From DTYU01 sp040757355 (GTDB taxonomy: Bacteria; Bacillota; Desulfotomaculia; Desulfotomaculales; Ammonificaceae), in NCBI GenBank assembly GCA_040757355.1, contig JBFLWY010000006.1, forward strand, positions 23,913 through 87,912: DNA of 64,000 nucleotides. Reading direction: 5' to 3'. The position numbers and the translations under genes are program-made. Within the stretch, counting starts at the first letter, position 1; each line of letters starts with the position of its first letter. The notes beneath the pieces are model-generated. The model did not search any database, was not told the origin of the DNA, and saw only the letters and a program-made list of their open reading frames with translations. Below are positions 53,185 to 61,754 of the stretch, one piece after another.

Positions 53185-54256
53185 AGTCACTGTGGAACTA
53201 GGACCGCGAAGCTACCCCATCTATGTAGCACCTGGAGCCCTGGAGCAACTGGGCAAGATCGCCCGGCGCCACCTGACCGGCGAAAAACTCCTGGTGGTCA
53301 CGAACCCCACTGTGTCCAACCTTTACGGCGAAGCGGTTCGGAAACAATTGTCGGCAGCGGGCTTTGAAGTGCAATGCACCGAGATCCCTGACGGCGAAGA
53401 ATACAAAACGCTCGACACTGTAGCACGACTTTACGACAAAGCCATTGACGGAAAGATCGAACGCGGCGACGCAGTCGTAGCTCTTGGCGGCGGTGTAGTG
53501 GGCGACATTGCCGGTTTTTTAGCTGCCTCATATATGCGGGGCATCTCCTTTGTCCAGATACCAACCACCCTCCTGGCACAAGTCGACTCAAGCGTCGGGG
53601 GTAAGGTAGGGGTGAACCACCCGCGCGGTAAAAACCTCATCGGCGCGTTTTACCAGCCGAAGTTTGTGCTCGCGGATGTAGAAACCCTTACCACTCTTCC
53701 CGCCCGTGAGGTGCGGGCCGGTCTTGCAGAAGTCATAAAGTACGGAGTCATCTGGGACGAAAGGTTCTTTTGCTGGTTGGTTGACAGTATGAATCACCTC
53801 TTAGCACTTGACCCCGGGGCGCTTGAGCATGCCGTCGCTACTTCCTGCAGGATTAAAGCAGCCGTGGTTTCAGCCGATGAACACGAAAAGGGGCTGCGCG
53901 CGATTCTCAACTTTGGCCACACCCTCGGCCACGCCCTTGAGGCGGCCACTCGTTACGAGCGCTTTGTCCACGGCGAGGCGGTGGCAATCGGGATGGTCTT
54001 CGCAGCGCGGTTGGCCAGACGGCTCGGTTACTTCAAACCGGCCGGGGTAAAGCGGATTGCGGCGCTGGTACGGCGGGCGGGGCTCCCCGACGCGATTCCA
54101 CCGGATATTGCTCCGGAAGCGTTGCTCGAAGCGATGCACCGGGACAAGAAGGTGGCGGGAGGGCGGCTGACGTTTATACTTCCGGAAGCAATCGGCCGAG
54201 TACAAATCATCCGTAGGATTCCGGCAGAGGAAGTAATGGCGGTCCTGGCAGAGTAA
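53177..54256 (+). CDS. aroB: 3-dehydroquinate synthase
   Basis: 359 aa. NAD site GDAVVALGGGVVGDIAGFLAA is near residue 95, PTTLLAQVDSSVGGKVGVNHPRGKNLIG near 130, and zinc ligands include Glu in AEVIKYG and His in FGHTLGHALE and FVHGEAVAIG. It cyclises DAHP to 3-dehydroquinate. GTG start eight bases inside aroK. AroA and AroQ are not in the window. pilB begins 26 bp later. Confidence 0.96.
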   Translation: MTEVTVELGPRSYPIYVAPGALEQLGKIARRHLTGEKLLVVTNPTVSNLYGEAVRKQLSAAGFEVQCTEIPDGEEYKTLDTVARLYDKAIDGKIERGDAVVALGGGVVGDIAGFLAASYMRGISFVQIPTTLLAQVDSSVGGKVGVNHPRGKNLIGAFYQPKFVLADVETLTTLPAREVRAGLAEVIKYGVIWDERFFCWLVDSMNHLLALDPGALEHAVATSCRIKAAVVSADEHEKGLRAILNFGHTLGHALEAATRYERFVHGEAVAIGMVFAARLARRLGYFKPAGVKRIAALVRRAGLPDAIPPDIAPEALLEAMHRDKKVAGGRLTFILPEAIGRVQIIRRIPAEEVMAVLAE

Positions 54257-54282
54257 GGCTTTTCAAAACGGGGGCGTAAAGA

Positions 54283-55989
54283 GTGGCTTTTGCCAAGGGA
54301 CAAAGGCGGCTGCTGGGAGAGTTTCTTTTAGAAAAAAAGTTGATAACGCCGGAGCAGCTTCAAGAGGCATTAAGTATACAGGAGAAGACAGGTGAACGGC
54401 TAGGCAAAACGCTGATTAATCTCGGGTATGTTTCTGAGGAAGACATCCTGGATACTTTGCAGTCTCAGCTCGGCATACCGCAAGTTAATGTCGATAATAC
54501 CAAGTTAAACCCGCTCTTAATGGAGATCGTACCGGAAAACCTGGTACGACGCCATAAGGTCATTCCCATTAACAAAGAAGGCAATAGGTTGACCGTTGCG
54601 TTAGTCGATCCTTTAAACGTGGTGGCGCTTGATGACCTCCGTCTTGCCACCGGCTTTGAGATCGAGCCGGTACTGGCCACCGAAAGAGAGATCGACAACG
54701 CTATCCAGCGCTTTTTCGAACTACCCGGGCTTGGGAAGGCGATGGAGGGATTCGAGGTTGCCGACACCACCCAGATGGAGGCCGTAAACCTCGACGGGTG
54801 CGAAGAGGCGGCGGTGGATGAAGCGCCGATAGTTCGCCTGGCGAATTCTCTAATAATCCAAGCGGTTAACGAGCATGCCAGCGACATTCACATCGAACCC
54901 CAACAGGAGAAGGTGCGGGTGAGATTTCGGGTGGACGGGATGCTGCGGGAGGCAATGGTCCTGCCGCGCAAGTTCCGCTCTCCTTTGGTATCGCGGATCA
55001 AAATCATGGCGGGAATGGATATAGCTGAGCGCCGGGTACCCCAGGACGGGCGTGTCCAAATCAGGTACAGGGATCGGGATGTCGACCTGCGGGTTTCGAC
55101 CATGCCGACGGTTTTCGGGGAAAAAACGGTCCTGAGGATCCTCGATAAAGGACGGATGCTTCTCCGGGTTGACCAGTTAGGCTTTCAGGAAGAAAACAGG
55201 ATGCGGTTTAATGAGATTATCCGGCGTTCCTATGGAATGATTCTGATCACCGGACCGACCGGCAGCGGCAAAACGACCACCCTCTACGCAGTTCTATCCG
55301 AGGTCAGTTCACCGGAACTCAACGTCATCACCGTCGAGGACCCGGTGGAATACCTTTTACCGGGGGTAAACCAGGTGCAGGTCAACCCGAAAGCAGGGTT
55401 GACTTTTGCCCGCGGCCTGCGGGCGATACTGCGCCAGGATCCCGATATCATCATGGTTGGCGAGGTAAGGGACGCCGAGACGGCGGAAGTGGCGGTACGT
55501 GCGGCGATGACGGGTCATCTCGTCTTAGCAACCATGCACACAAACGATGCCGCAGGGGCGGTAGCCCGGTTGGTCGATATGGGAATCGAACCCTTTCTGG
55601 TGGCTTCTACTCTGGCGGGGGTTACAGCGCAGCGTCTGGTCCGGGTGCTCTGCCCGCGGTGCCGGGAGTCTTACGAGCCTGAACCGGGCTCGCCCGAGCG
55701 CTACTTCATGGGGATCGGTTCTGCTGACGGGGTAACGTTATACCGCGCCAAGGGGTGCCGTTATTGTGACGATATTGGTTACAGGCGGCGGACAAGCATT
55801 TGCGAGGTCTTACTGATGACGCCTGCTATCCGGGAATTGGTGATCCAAAGAAAACCCGCTTCCGAAATCCGGCGCGAGGCGATCGGTCAAGGGATGCGAA
55901 CCCTGCGCGAGGACGGGATCCATAAAGCACTCCAAGGGATCACTTCGATTAAAGAAGTGATGCGGGTGGCTTATGTCGATGAAAGTTAA
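54283..55989 (+). CDS. pilB: Type IV pilus assembly ATPase PilB / GspE
   Basis: 568 aa. An N-terminal MshEN domain (about 1-150, FLLEKKLITPEQLQEALSIQ) may bind c-di-GMP. The motor has Walker A GPTGSGKTTTLYAV (near 325), Asp box VEDPVEYLLPGV, Walker B DPDIIMVGEVRD, and a tetra-Cys zinc site (CPRC near 457, CRYC near 490). It powers pilin polymerisation. GTG start. The next genes are two retraction-type ATPases, so this is the head of the pilus operon, possibly continuing from aroB. Confidence 0.95.
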   Translation: MAFAKGQRRLLGEFLLEKKLITPEQLQEALSIQEKTGERLGKTLINLGYVSEEDILDTLQSQLGIPQVNVDNTKLNPLLMEIVPENLVRRHKVIPINKEGNRLTVALVDPLNVVALDDLRLATGFEIEPVLATEREIDNAIQRFFELPGLGKAMEGFEVADTTQMEAVNLDGCEEAAVDEAPIVRLANSLIIQAVNEHASDIHIEPQQEKVRVRFRVDGMLREAMVLPRKFRSPLVSRIKIMAGMDIAERRVPQDGRVQIRYRDRDVDLRVSTMPTVFGEKTVLRILDKGRMLLRVDQLGFQEENRMRFNEIIRRSYGMILITGPTGSGKTTTLYAVLSEVSSPELNVITVEDPVEYLLPGVNQVQVNPKAGLTFARGLRAILRQDPDIIMVGEVRDAETAEVAVRAAMTGHLVLATMHTNDAAGAVARLVDMGIEPFLVASTLAGVTAQRLVRVLCPRCRESYEPEPGSPERYFMGIGSADGVTLYRAKGCRYCDDIGYRRRTSICEVLLMTPAIRELVIQRKPASEIRREAIGQGMRTLREDGIHKALQGITSIKEVMRVAYVDES

Positions 55990-56010
55990 CAGCCGAGGGG
56001 AGGGGAAATT

Positions 56011-57120
56011 GTGGCATTGAACATCCGGGAACTTTTAGCCTTGGCGGTTAAGGAAAAGGCTTCGGATATCCATCTTACGGTGGGTGCTCCTCCGGTTTTC
56101 CGGGTCAACGGCGAACTGGTCTCTCTTCGCTGGGTAGAGGAGGGAGGTCTGGGTCCCTGCCTTCCAGGGACAGGGTTGAACACGGGCGACGAAGCAAGGC
56201 CTCTATCCATTGAAGAGATCGAGCATCTGGTGGAGCAGTTGACAGGCGAAGAGCGGCTCCAACAATTCTGCAGAGTCAGGGAGTGTGATTTTGCTTACGG
56301 GGTCCCCGGCCTGGGGCGGTTCCGGATCAACTGCTTCCGGCAGCGTGGGAGCCCGGCTGTAGCCATCCGGGTTCTGAATGACGAGATTCCCTCTCTTGTA
56401 GAACTCGGCCTGCCGGAGACGGTGGCCGGCCTTATCCGGCGCTCGAGCGGTCTGGTAGTGGTTACCGGCCCGGCGGGAAGCGGCAAATCCACCACCCTGG
56501 CGGCGATGGTCGACCTGATTAACCAGGAACGATGCTGTCACGTGATCACCCTCGAGGACCCGATAGAGTACCTCCACTGCCACAAGTGTTCCATTGTTAA
56601 CCAGCGGGAGATCGGTGACGACGCCGGGAATTTTGCCGGCGCCTTACGGGCGGCCTTGCGCGAGGACCCCGATGTTATCTTAGTCGGCGAGATGCGGGAC
56701 GCGGAAACCACGGCCATCACCCTGACCGCTGCAGAGACGGGTCATTTGGTCCTGGCAACGATGCACACCCCGAACGCGGCATTGACAATTGACCGGATTG
56801 TGGACGCTTTCCCGCCGCACCAGGAGGGACGGGTAAGGATGCAGCTTTCCCGGGTGCTTCAGGGGATTGTGGCCCAGCAGCTTTTTCCCCGGTCGGACAA
56901 AAAAGGGCGGGTGGTGGCGGCAGAAGTCTTTGTAGTTACGCCGTCGGTACAGAGTTTGATCCGGGAAGGGAAAACGTACCAGATACCTTCGGTGATCCAA
57001 ACGGGCGCCCGCCACGGAATGCAGTCCTTTGCCCAGAGCTTAAAGGATCTTCATTCCAAAGGCCTCATCACCCGGGAAGAGATGGTTTTACACGTTCACG
57101 ACACCGAGCTTTTGCGGTGA
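56011..57120 (+). CDS. pilT: Twitching-motility ATPase PilT, paralogue 1
   Basis: 369 aa. SDIHLTVGAPPVFRVNGEL is at the N terminus, Walker A GPAGSGKSTTLAAM near 155, Asp box LEDPIEYL, Walker B DPDVILVGEMRDAET and the His box LATMHTPNAA. It also has a ~20-residue insertion (about 38-60) after the first strand compared with the PilT I remember. It retracts pili. GTG start behind GGGGAGGGG. It is about 70-75% similar by eye to the next gene. Confidence 0.93.
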   Translation: MALNIRELLALAVKEKASDIHLTVGAPPVFRVNGELVSLRWVEEGGLGPCLPGTGLNTGDEARPLSIEEIEHLVEQLTGEERLQQFCRVRECDFAYGVPGLGRFRINCFRQRGSPAVAIRVLNDEIPSLVELGLPETVAGLIRRSSGLVVVTGPAGSGKSTTLAAMVDLINQERCCHVITLEDPIEYLHCHKCSIVNQREIGDDAGNFAGALRAALREDPDVILVGEMRDAETTAITLTAAETGHLVLATMHTPNAALTIDRIVDAFPPHQEGRVRMQLSRVLQGIVAQQLFPRSDKKGRVVAAEVFVVTPSVQSLIREGKTYQIPSVIQTGARHGMQSFAQSLKDLHSKGLITREEMVLHVHDTELLR

Positions 57121-57154
57121 GTGTTCAAGACGCTTTTATAAAGGGGGGAGAGCA

Positions 57155-58273
57155 GTGGCGGCACTAAATATTCAGGAACTTTTGACCTTAGCGGTCGAAC
57201 ATAAGGCATCCGATGTTCACCTCACGGTAAATGTCCCCCCGGTTTTCCGGGTCAACGGCGAGCTTATCCCCCTTTGCCGAACAAGGGAAGGAGGTCTGGG
57301 TGTCTGTCTCGCCGGTACCGAAATTAAAGAGGGTGTAGGCAGCAAACCGCTCTCCCCGGAGGACATTGCTTACCTCCTGCGGCAGTTGACGGACGAAGAA
57401 CGGCGCCAACGCTTCCTGGATGCCGGAGAGTGCGATTTTGCATACAGCGTACCGGGTTTGGGGCGTTTCCGCGTGAACTGCTTCAAACAGCGCGGCAGCC
57501 CGGCAGTAGCCATCCGGGTTCTGAGTGCTGAGATCCCCGCTCTTAGAGAACTCGGCCTGCCGGAGACGGTAGCCGGCCTGGCGAGGCGGCCCAACGGGCT
57601 GGTACTGGTCACCGGCCCCACCGGCAGCGGAAAATCCACTACCCTGGCGGCGATGATCGATCTTATTAACCGGGAGCGCCGCTGCCACATTGTCACCCTG
57701 GAAGACCCGATTGAGTATTTACACAGGCACAACCGTTCCATCGTTAACCAGCGAGAGATCGGCGACGATTCCAAAAGCTTTGCCAGCGCCCTGCGAGCAG
57801 CCTTACGTGAAGACCCTGATGTTATCTTAGTCGGCGAGATGCGGGATTTAGAGACCACAGTCATTACTCTCACCGCCGCCGAAACCGGCCACTTGGTCTT
57901 AGCAACGATGCACACCCCGAACGCAGCCTTGACCATTGACCGGATCGTGGACGTTTTCCCGCCGCATCAGCAGAGCCAGGTAAGGATACAGCTCGCCGGA
58001 GTGCTCCAGGGGATCGTTGCCCAGCAACTGATCCCCATGCGGGACAAAAAGGGACGGGTGGCGGCGGTCGAGGTCCTGTTAGCTACACCAGCCGTTCGGA
58101 ATCTGATTCGTGAAGGGAAGACGCATCAGATTCCGGGGGTGATCCAGACAGGTACCCGTTACGGGATGCAATCCTTCGACCAGAGCCTGAGAACGCTGCA
58201 TGCCCGGGGTCTTATAACCCGTGAGGAGATGCTTTCCCGCACCAGCGACGCGGAAGCGCTTTCTAAGGGATGA
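57155..58273 (+). CDS. pilT: Twitching-motility ATPase PilT, paralogue 2
   Basis: 372 aa, a tandem duplicate of the preceding gene sharing the same N-terminal insertion and near-identical motor motifs (GPTGSGKSTTLAAM, LEDPIEYLHRH, DPDVILVGEMRDLET). The duplication therefore postdates the insertion. Differences concentrate in the insertion and the C-terminal tail. Both copies keep all catalytic residues, so they could form mixed or alternative hexamers. GTG start behind GGGGGGAG. Confidence 0.92.
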   Translation: MAALNIQELLTLAVEHKASDVHLTVNVPPVFRVNGELIPLCRTREGGLGVCLAGTEIKEGVGSKPLSPEDIAYLLRQLTDEERRQRFLDAGECDFAYSVPGLGRFRVNCFKQRGSPAVAIRVLSAEIPALRELGLPETVAGLARRPNGLVLVTGPTGSGKSTTLAAMIDLINRERRCHIVTLEDPIEYLHRHNRSIVNQREIGDDSKSFASALRAALREDPDVILVGEMRDLETTVITLTAAETGHLVLATMHTPNAALTIDRIVDVFPPHQQSQVRIQLAGVLQGIVAQQLIPMRDKKGRVAAVEVLLATPAVRNLIREGKTHQIPGVIQTGTRYGMQSFDQSLRTLHARGLITREEMLSRTSDAEALSKG

Positions 58274-58722
58274 ACCGAATTTCATTTTCGTTTGCTATTC
58301 TTTAAGTCTTCGTGTCTTTGTGTGATTACTTAGAATTCAATTTTCTCACACAAAGCCACAGAGTCACAAAGAGTTAGTCTATTTCCCTATTCAGTTGCGT
58401 TTTTGCTTGACGCCTTCGCAGTAATAAGAAGATGAAAAATGTCCTTGAATTTTTTAGAAGACAGCAGGAAAGGAAACCTTTTTGCCGAATATTGACATGC
58501 CGAAGAAAATCGGAAAGGGAAGATAAGGTTTGGCCGGCCCAGCACTCAACTCAGGTAAAGAACTCCTCTAGCACTACCGTGGAAGGTTTCCTCTAAACTT
58601 CCATTTTGCAATAAGCGCTCCGTCTCCCTCAGTTGAGTGCTGGGCGCCTTGGGGATAGCAGCAGCCCTTATTATAACTTCGAACTATTGAACTTCGAACT
58701 ATTTTGCGGAGGAAGATAACAG
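58274..58722. other. pilT-pilC intergenic region: GxxExxY-type ends and an A element
   Basis: 58274-58325 (minus) is the left end of the GxxExxY element, including AACGAAAATGAAATT from its start codons. 58347-58375 (minus) is its right end (CTTTGTGACTCTGTGGCTTT), so right and left ends abut head to tail. A 107-bp palindromic A element follows (58538-58644). GAACTTCGAACTATTTTGCGGAGG then leads straight into pilC. Confidence 0.7.
58538..58644. repeat. Palindromic family A element
   Basis: 107 bp from CCCAGCACTCAACT to AGTTGAGTGCTGGG, with 14-bp perfect ends and a diverged interior. Confidence 0.85.
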
Positions 58723-59943
58723 GTGGCCCGGTTGTTTGCGTATCAGGCACGGAGCTTCAAAGGGGGGCGCGTCAGCGGCTTCTTGGAAGCCGAGAGCGAA
58801 ACGGCGGTTGCTGCCGCGCTGAGGGGAAAAAATCTTTTCGTTGTAGATGTGCGCCCCGCCGCCGGTAGAGACCGCGAAATTTCCTTGGGAAGCATCTTCC
58901 GGAAAAGGGTGTCGCAGCGACAGTTGGCGCTTTTCTGCCGGCAGTTTGCAGCAATGATTGCGGCTGGACTGCCGATCTTCCAGGCGATGAACATCCTGGC
59001 GAGTCAGGCGGAGAACCCCTACCTCGGAGAAATCCTGGGAAAGGTTGTCGAACACGTCGAAGGAGGAATGAGCCTGGCCGAGGCTTTCAGGCTTTTTCCG
59101 CGAGTATTCCCGCCTGTTTTTACCAATATGCTCGAGGCCGGTGAGGTGAGCGGCACCTTGGAGGAGGTGCTCGGACGCCTGGCGCTGCACTTCGAGAAGG
59201 AACACGAGATCAGAGAAAAGGTCCGCTCGGCGCTTGCATATCCTGCGATAATCTTGGTGGTTGCGATTATAGCGGTGGGTGTCTTAGTGACCTTTGTGGT
59301 TCCTACCTTCGTACGCATCCTCGGCGATTTGAATGTACCTTTGCCTTTACCCACGCGGGTGCTCTTGGCAACGAGCGTATTCGTGAAGCAGTTCTGGTAT
59401 TTAGTGCTTGCGGCGCTGGTGTTCGGCATCACGGGGCTCAGGTACTTCTTCGGCGGTACGGTTCAAGGGAAAGAGATCTGGGACCGTTTTGTTTTGCGGC
59501 TTCCCGTTGTCGGGATGCTGGTACGCAAGGTGATCATCGCCCGGTTTGCCCGGACGCTCGCCGCGATGGTCAAAAGCGGTGTGCCGATCCTGACCGCGCT
59601 GGAGGTGGTCGAGAGGGCCACCGGCAACACGGTCATCGCCCGGGCGATTAGAGAAACGAGGGAAAATGTGAGCGAAGGGGGGGCGATAGCGGGGCTCTTG
59701 GAGAAAAGCGGCGTTTTTCCGCTGATGGTGACCCGGATGATCGCCGTCGGCGAGGAGACCGGCACACTGGAGGAACTCCTCGAGAAGGTGGCCGCCTTTT
59801 ACGACCAGGATGTGGCGGCGGCGGTGGAAAGGCTTGTTCCCACAATCGAGCCGGTTCTGATTTTAGGGCTCGCTTTTGTTGTGGGCTCGATTATCCTGTC
59901 AATTCTTCTACCGCTCTTTTCGATTTACGGCGAGCTGCGGTAA
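58723..59943 (+). CDS. pilC: Type IV pilus inner-membrane platform protein PilC / GspF
   Basis: 406 aa. Two T2SSF domains: the first (about 68-190) contains LALFCRQFAAMIAAGLPIFQAM and NMLEAGEVSGTLEEVL; the second (about 270-395) contains FARTLAAMVKSGVPILTALEVV and MIAVGEETGTLEELLEKVA. Three membrane helices lie near 170-195, 220-240 and 375-400. It couples PilB/PilT to the pilus base. GTG start behind GGAGG; the leader carries a family B repeat. Confidence 0.95.
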   Translation: MARLFAYQARSFKGGRVSGFLEAESETAVAAALRGKNLFVVDVRPAAGRDREISLGSIFRKRVSQRQLALFCRQFAAMIAAGLPIFQAMNILASQAENPYLGEILGKVVEHVEGGMSLAEAFRLFPRVFPPVFTNMLEAGEVSGTLEEVLGRLALHFEKEHEIREKVRSALAYPAIILVVAIIAVGVLVTFVVPTFVRILGDLNVPLPLPTRVLLATSVFVKQFWYLVLAALVFGITGLRYFFGGTVQGKEIWDRFVLRLPVVGMLVRKVIIARFARTLAAMVKSGVPILTALEVVERATGNTVIARAIRETRENVSEGGAIAGLLEKSGVFPLMVTRMIAVGEETGTLEELLEKVAAFYDQDVAAAVERLVPTIEPVLILGLAFVVGSIILSILLPLFSIYGELR

Positions 59944-60527
59944 ACAGTTCGAAGTTCGAGCTTAAGGGGATGGACCTGTCTGCGTGCGGACACGCACAGG
60001 CAGGCCTCTGGGGTCCGTTCAACGTTCAAGGTTGGGGCTGTGGGGATGGTATTCGGGGTCCGTTCTACATTCGACGTTAAGGCTCAGACGGATAAGCTTA
60101 AGGGTGCGTTCTGCGTTCGGGCTCAGATGGATGGATCATTAGGGTCGGTTCACGGTTCACGGTTCGAAGTTGGGCTTAAGGGGATGGACCTTTAAGGTCA
60201 GTTCGAAGTTCGAAGTTCAAGCTTAAGCTGATGGAGCTTGAGGGTCCGTTCGAGGTTTAAAAGTTCGAAGTTCGGGGTTGGAGCTATAGGGATACGATTT
60301 GGGGTCTGTTCTGCTTCAATAGTTTGAGATCGAAGTCTAATTGAGGGGGGTCGTTAGGAGGGCAAAGTAAATTTTTTGGTGTATTAGTCAGTAAGAAAAT
60401 TCTTTGAAGGAGTTGTTCACAACGAGTTTATCGTTCCACCGGCAGTCAAAACGGTTATCTTTATGATGCCAACTCAGGACTTAGGACTCATGACTCGGGA
60501 CTTATTTTATAAAGGAGGCTGTTATGA
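59944..60527 (+). repeat. Tandem family B repeat array between pilC and the pilin gene
   Basis: About eight imperfect units of 40-60 bp from 59945 to ~60320. Each starts GGTC.GTTC, contains GTTCGAAGTTC or GTTCAACGTT, then GGCTTAAGG.GATGGACCTTTAA or GCTCAGACGGATAAGC. Several GGACCTTTAAGGTC palindromes could pair. The last ~200 bases before 60528 show nothing recognisable except AAAGGAGG, the pilin ribosome site. Confidence 0.75.
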
Positions 60528-61013
60528 ATGTTTTTCCGGTTGATGGAGCGGCTCGGCTGCAGAGTGAAGGACGAACGGGGTTTGACGCTGATTGAGCTGG
60601 TAGCGGTTGTGGTTATCCTCGGTATAGTTGCGGCGGTCTTGATACCGCGTGTGCTGGGGCGGGCAGATGCGGCAAGAGAGAGCAGGGCGATGTCAGATAT
60701 CGGGGCAATGAAGAGCGTCCTTGAGACCTACTATGCGGATTATGGTGTGCTGCCAGACTCCGGGACTATTGATGACGTAATGCGGGCAAATGGTGTGAAC
60801 TGGACCGGCTCATCGGGTGGCGTTACGGATCCCTGGGATAACGGGTATGGGTACGACAAGATAGACGATGACTCGTATAAGATCGCCTCTAAAGGGAGAG
60901 ATGAAACAAAGGGTTCTGGCGATGATATCTACGCCTCAGAAACACTTTCCCCAACGAAGGGAGATTCCAACCTGACTTCGGTGGATGCTGTTTCTGACGG
61001 TAGCTCCTGGTAA
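60528..61013 (+). CDS. Type IV pilin / GspG-like major pseudopilin
   Basis: 161 aa. The prepilin leader ends KDERG, and the mature N terminus LTLIELVAVVVILGIVAAVL has the invariant Glu5 and hydrophobic helix. The C-terminal half has ETYYADYGVLPDSGTID, DPWDNGYGYDKIDDDSYKIASKGRDETKGSGDDI, the GspG calcium-loop layout. It would be cut by the prepilin peptidase at 62213. ATG 60528 is behind AAAGGAGG; an out-of-frame ATG four bases earlier is ignored. Structural pilin role inferred from position. Confidence 0.9.
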   Translation: MFFRLMERLGCRVKDERGLTLIELVAVVVILGIVAAVLIPRVLGRADAARESRAMSDIGAMKSVLETYYADYGVLPDSGTIDDVMRANGVNWTGSSGGVTDPWDNGYGYDKIDDDSYKIASKGRDETKGSGDDIYASETLSPTKGDSNLTSVDAVSDGSSW

Positions 61014-61431
61014 GGCTGTCAAGCACTTTTTACTGCAGCCTTTCAAATCCCGCGAAAGACATGAGTTACCTGATCCGGGTAGATGACCTTACTGCGGGGA
61101 AGCGGATATATTTGCATTACTAAATAACCACACAAAGACGCAAAGACTCAAAGTAATAGTGAACGAGAATGAACTTGGAATAATAATGCCAATAGAGACA
61201 TAGAAAAACTTTGCGACTCTGTGGCTTTGTGTGAAAAAATGGAATTCCGCTTCCCCGCGGTGGAACTTTTTTCTTAAAGGTTGATGACCAAAACGCTTGG
61301 TTTGCTTAACAGAGGTTGTAAAGGAAACTGTTACGCTTTTCTTTGGTTGGTAACGGAGGCCGATTTCTGGGTATAATGGAAGTTGAAAGAAGGTATCCAC
61401 GGATCGCTACCAAGTCGGGAGCGAAAACAGT
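61014..61431. other. Intergenic region with a GxxExxY-derived miniature element
   Basis: Apart from the miniature element at 61128-61233, I see only a possible TATAAT near 61372 upstream of the broken antitoxin gene. No intact gene. Confidence 0.55.
61128..61233 (+). mobile_element. Miniature deletion derivative of the GxxExxY element
   Basis: 106 bp. The left end CACACAAAGACGCAAAGAC and following GAACGAGAATGAACTTGGAA match the intact element through its first ~9 codons. The sequence then jumps to AATAGAGACATAGA and ACTTTGCGACTCTGTGG, the last codons and right end. So it is the element with ~330 bp deleted from the middle, as in a MITE. Confidence 0.8.
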
Positions 61432-61680
61432 ATGGGCGATAGATTAGATATGCCTCCAGGGGAAATGACGGTTGAGGAAGCTGCCGGGTTCTAGGATACG
61501 CACAGCGTAGCGGATTATCCTTCGCATGTTGTGGAGTCGGAGTATGCTCCGGAAGGGCGGATTATACTGGTACCGGTGGAAAATTGCCTTTTCCCCCGGC
61601 TGGTAGAGCAAGCTAAGCTGCGGGGGGTCTCGGTAGAGACGCTGATTAATCTGTGGCTTCAAGAAAAACTGAGCAGTTGA
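61432..61680 (+). pseudogene. CopG/BrnA-type antitoxin gene broken by an in-frame amber codon
   Basis: The 83-codon frame reads MTVEEAAGF, stop, DTHSVADYPSHVV, and ends GVSVETLINLWLQEKL. That matches the FW-x-x-H-S-x-x-D-Y antitoxin family (PF12441-like) with the Trp codon TGG changed to TAG at 61492-61494. The rest is intact. No toxin gene accompanies it. Probably a recent nonsense mutation in an orphan antitoxin. Confidence 0.75.
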
Positions 61681-61754
61681 ATTCTGCGTTAAAGCTTAGA
61701 CGGATAGGCTTAAGGGTCCGTTCGACGTTCGAGGTTCTACGTTTTGGAGTTAAT

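Noticed and set aside
59944..60320. Possible CRISPR array in the family B region
   Set aside because: Unit length and sequence vary continuously, there are no constant repeats with unique spacers, and no cas genes are present.
61492..61494. UAG as pyrrolysine in the antitoxin gene
   Set aside because: The position is a conserved Trp of the family and no PYLIS-like context or pyl genes are visible; a nonsense mutation is simpler.
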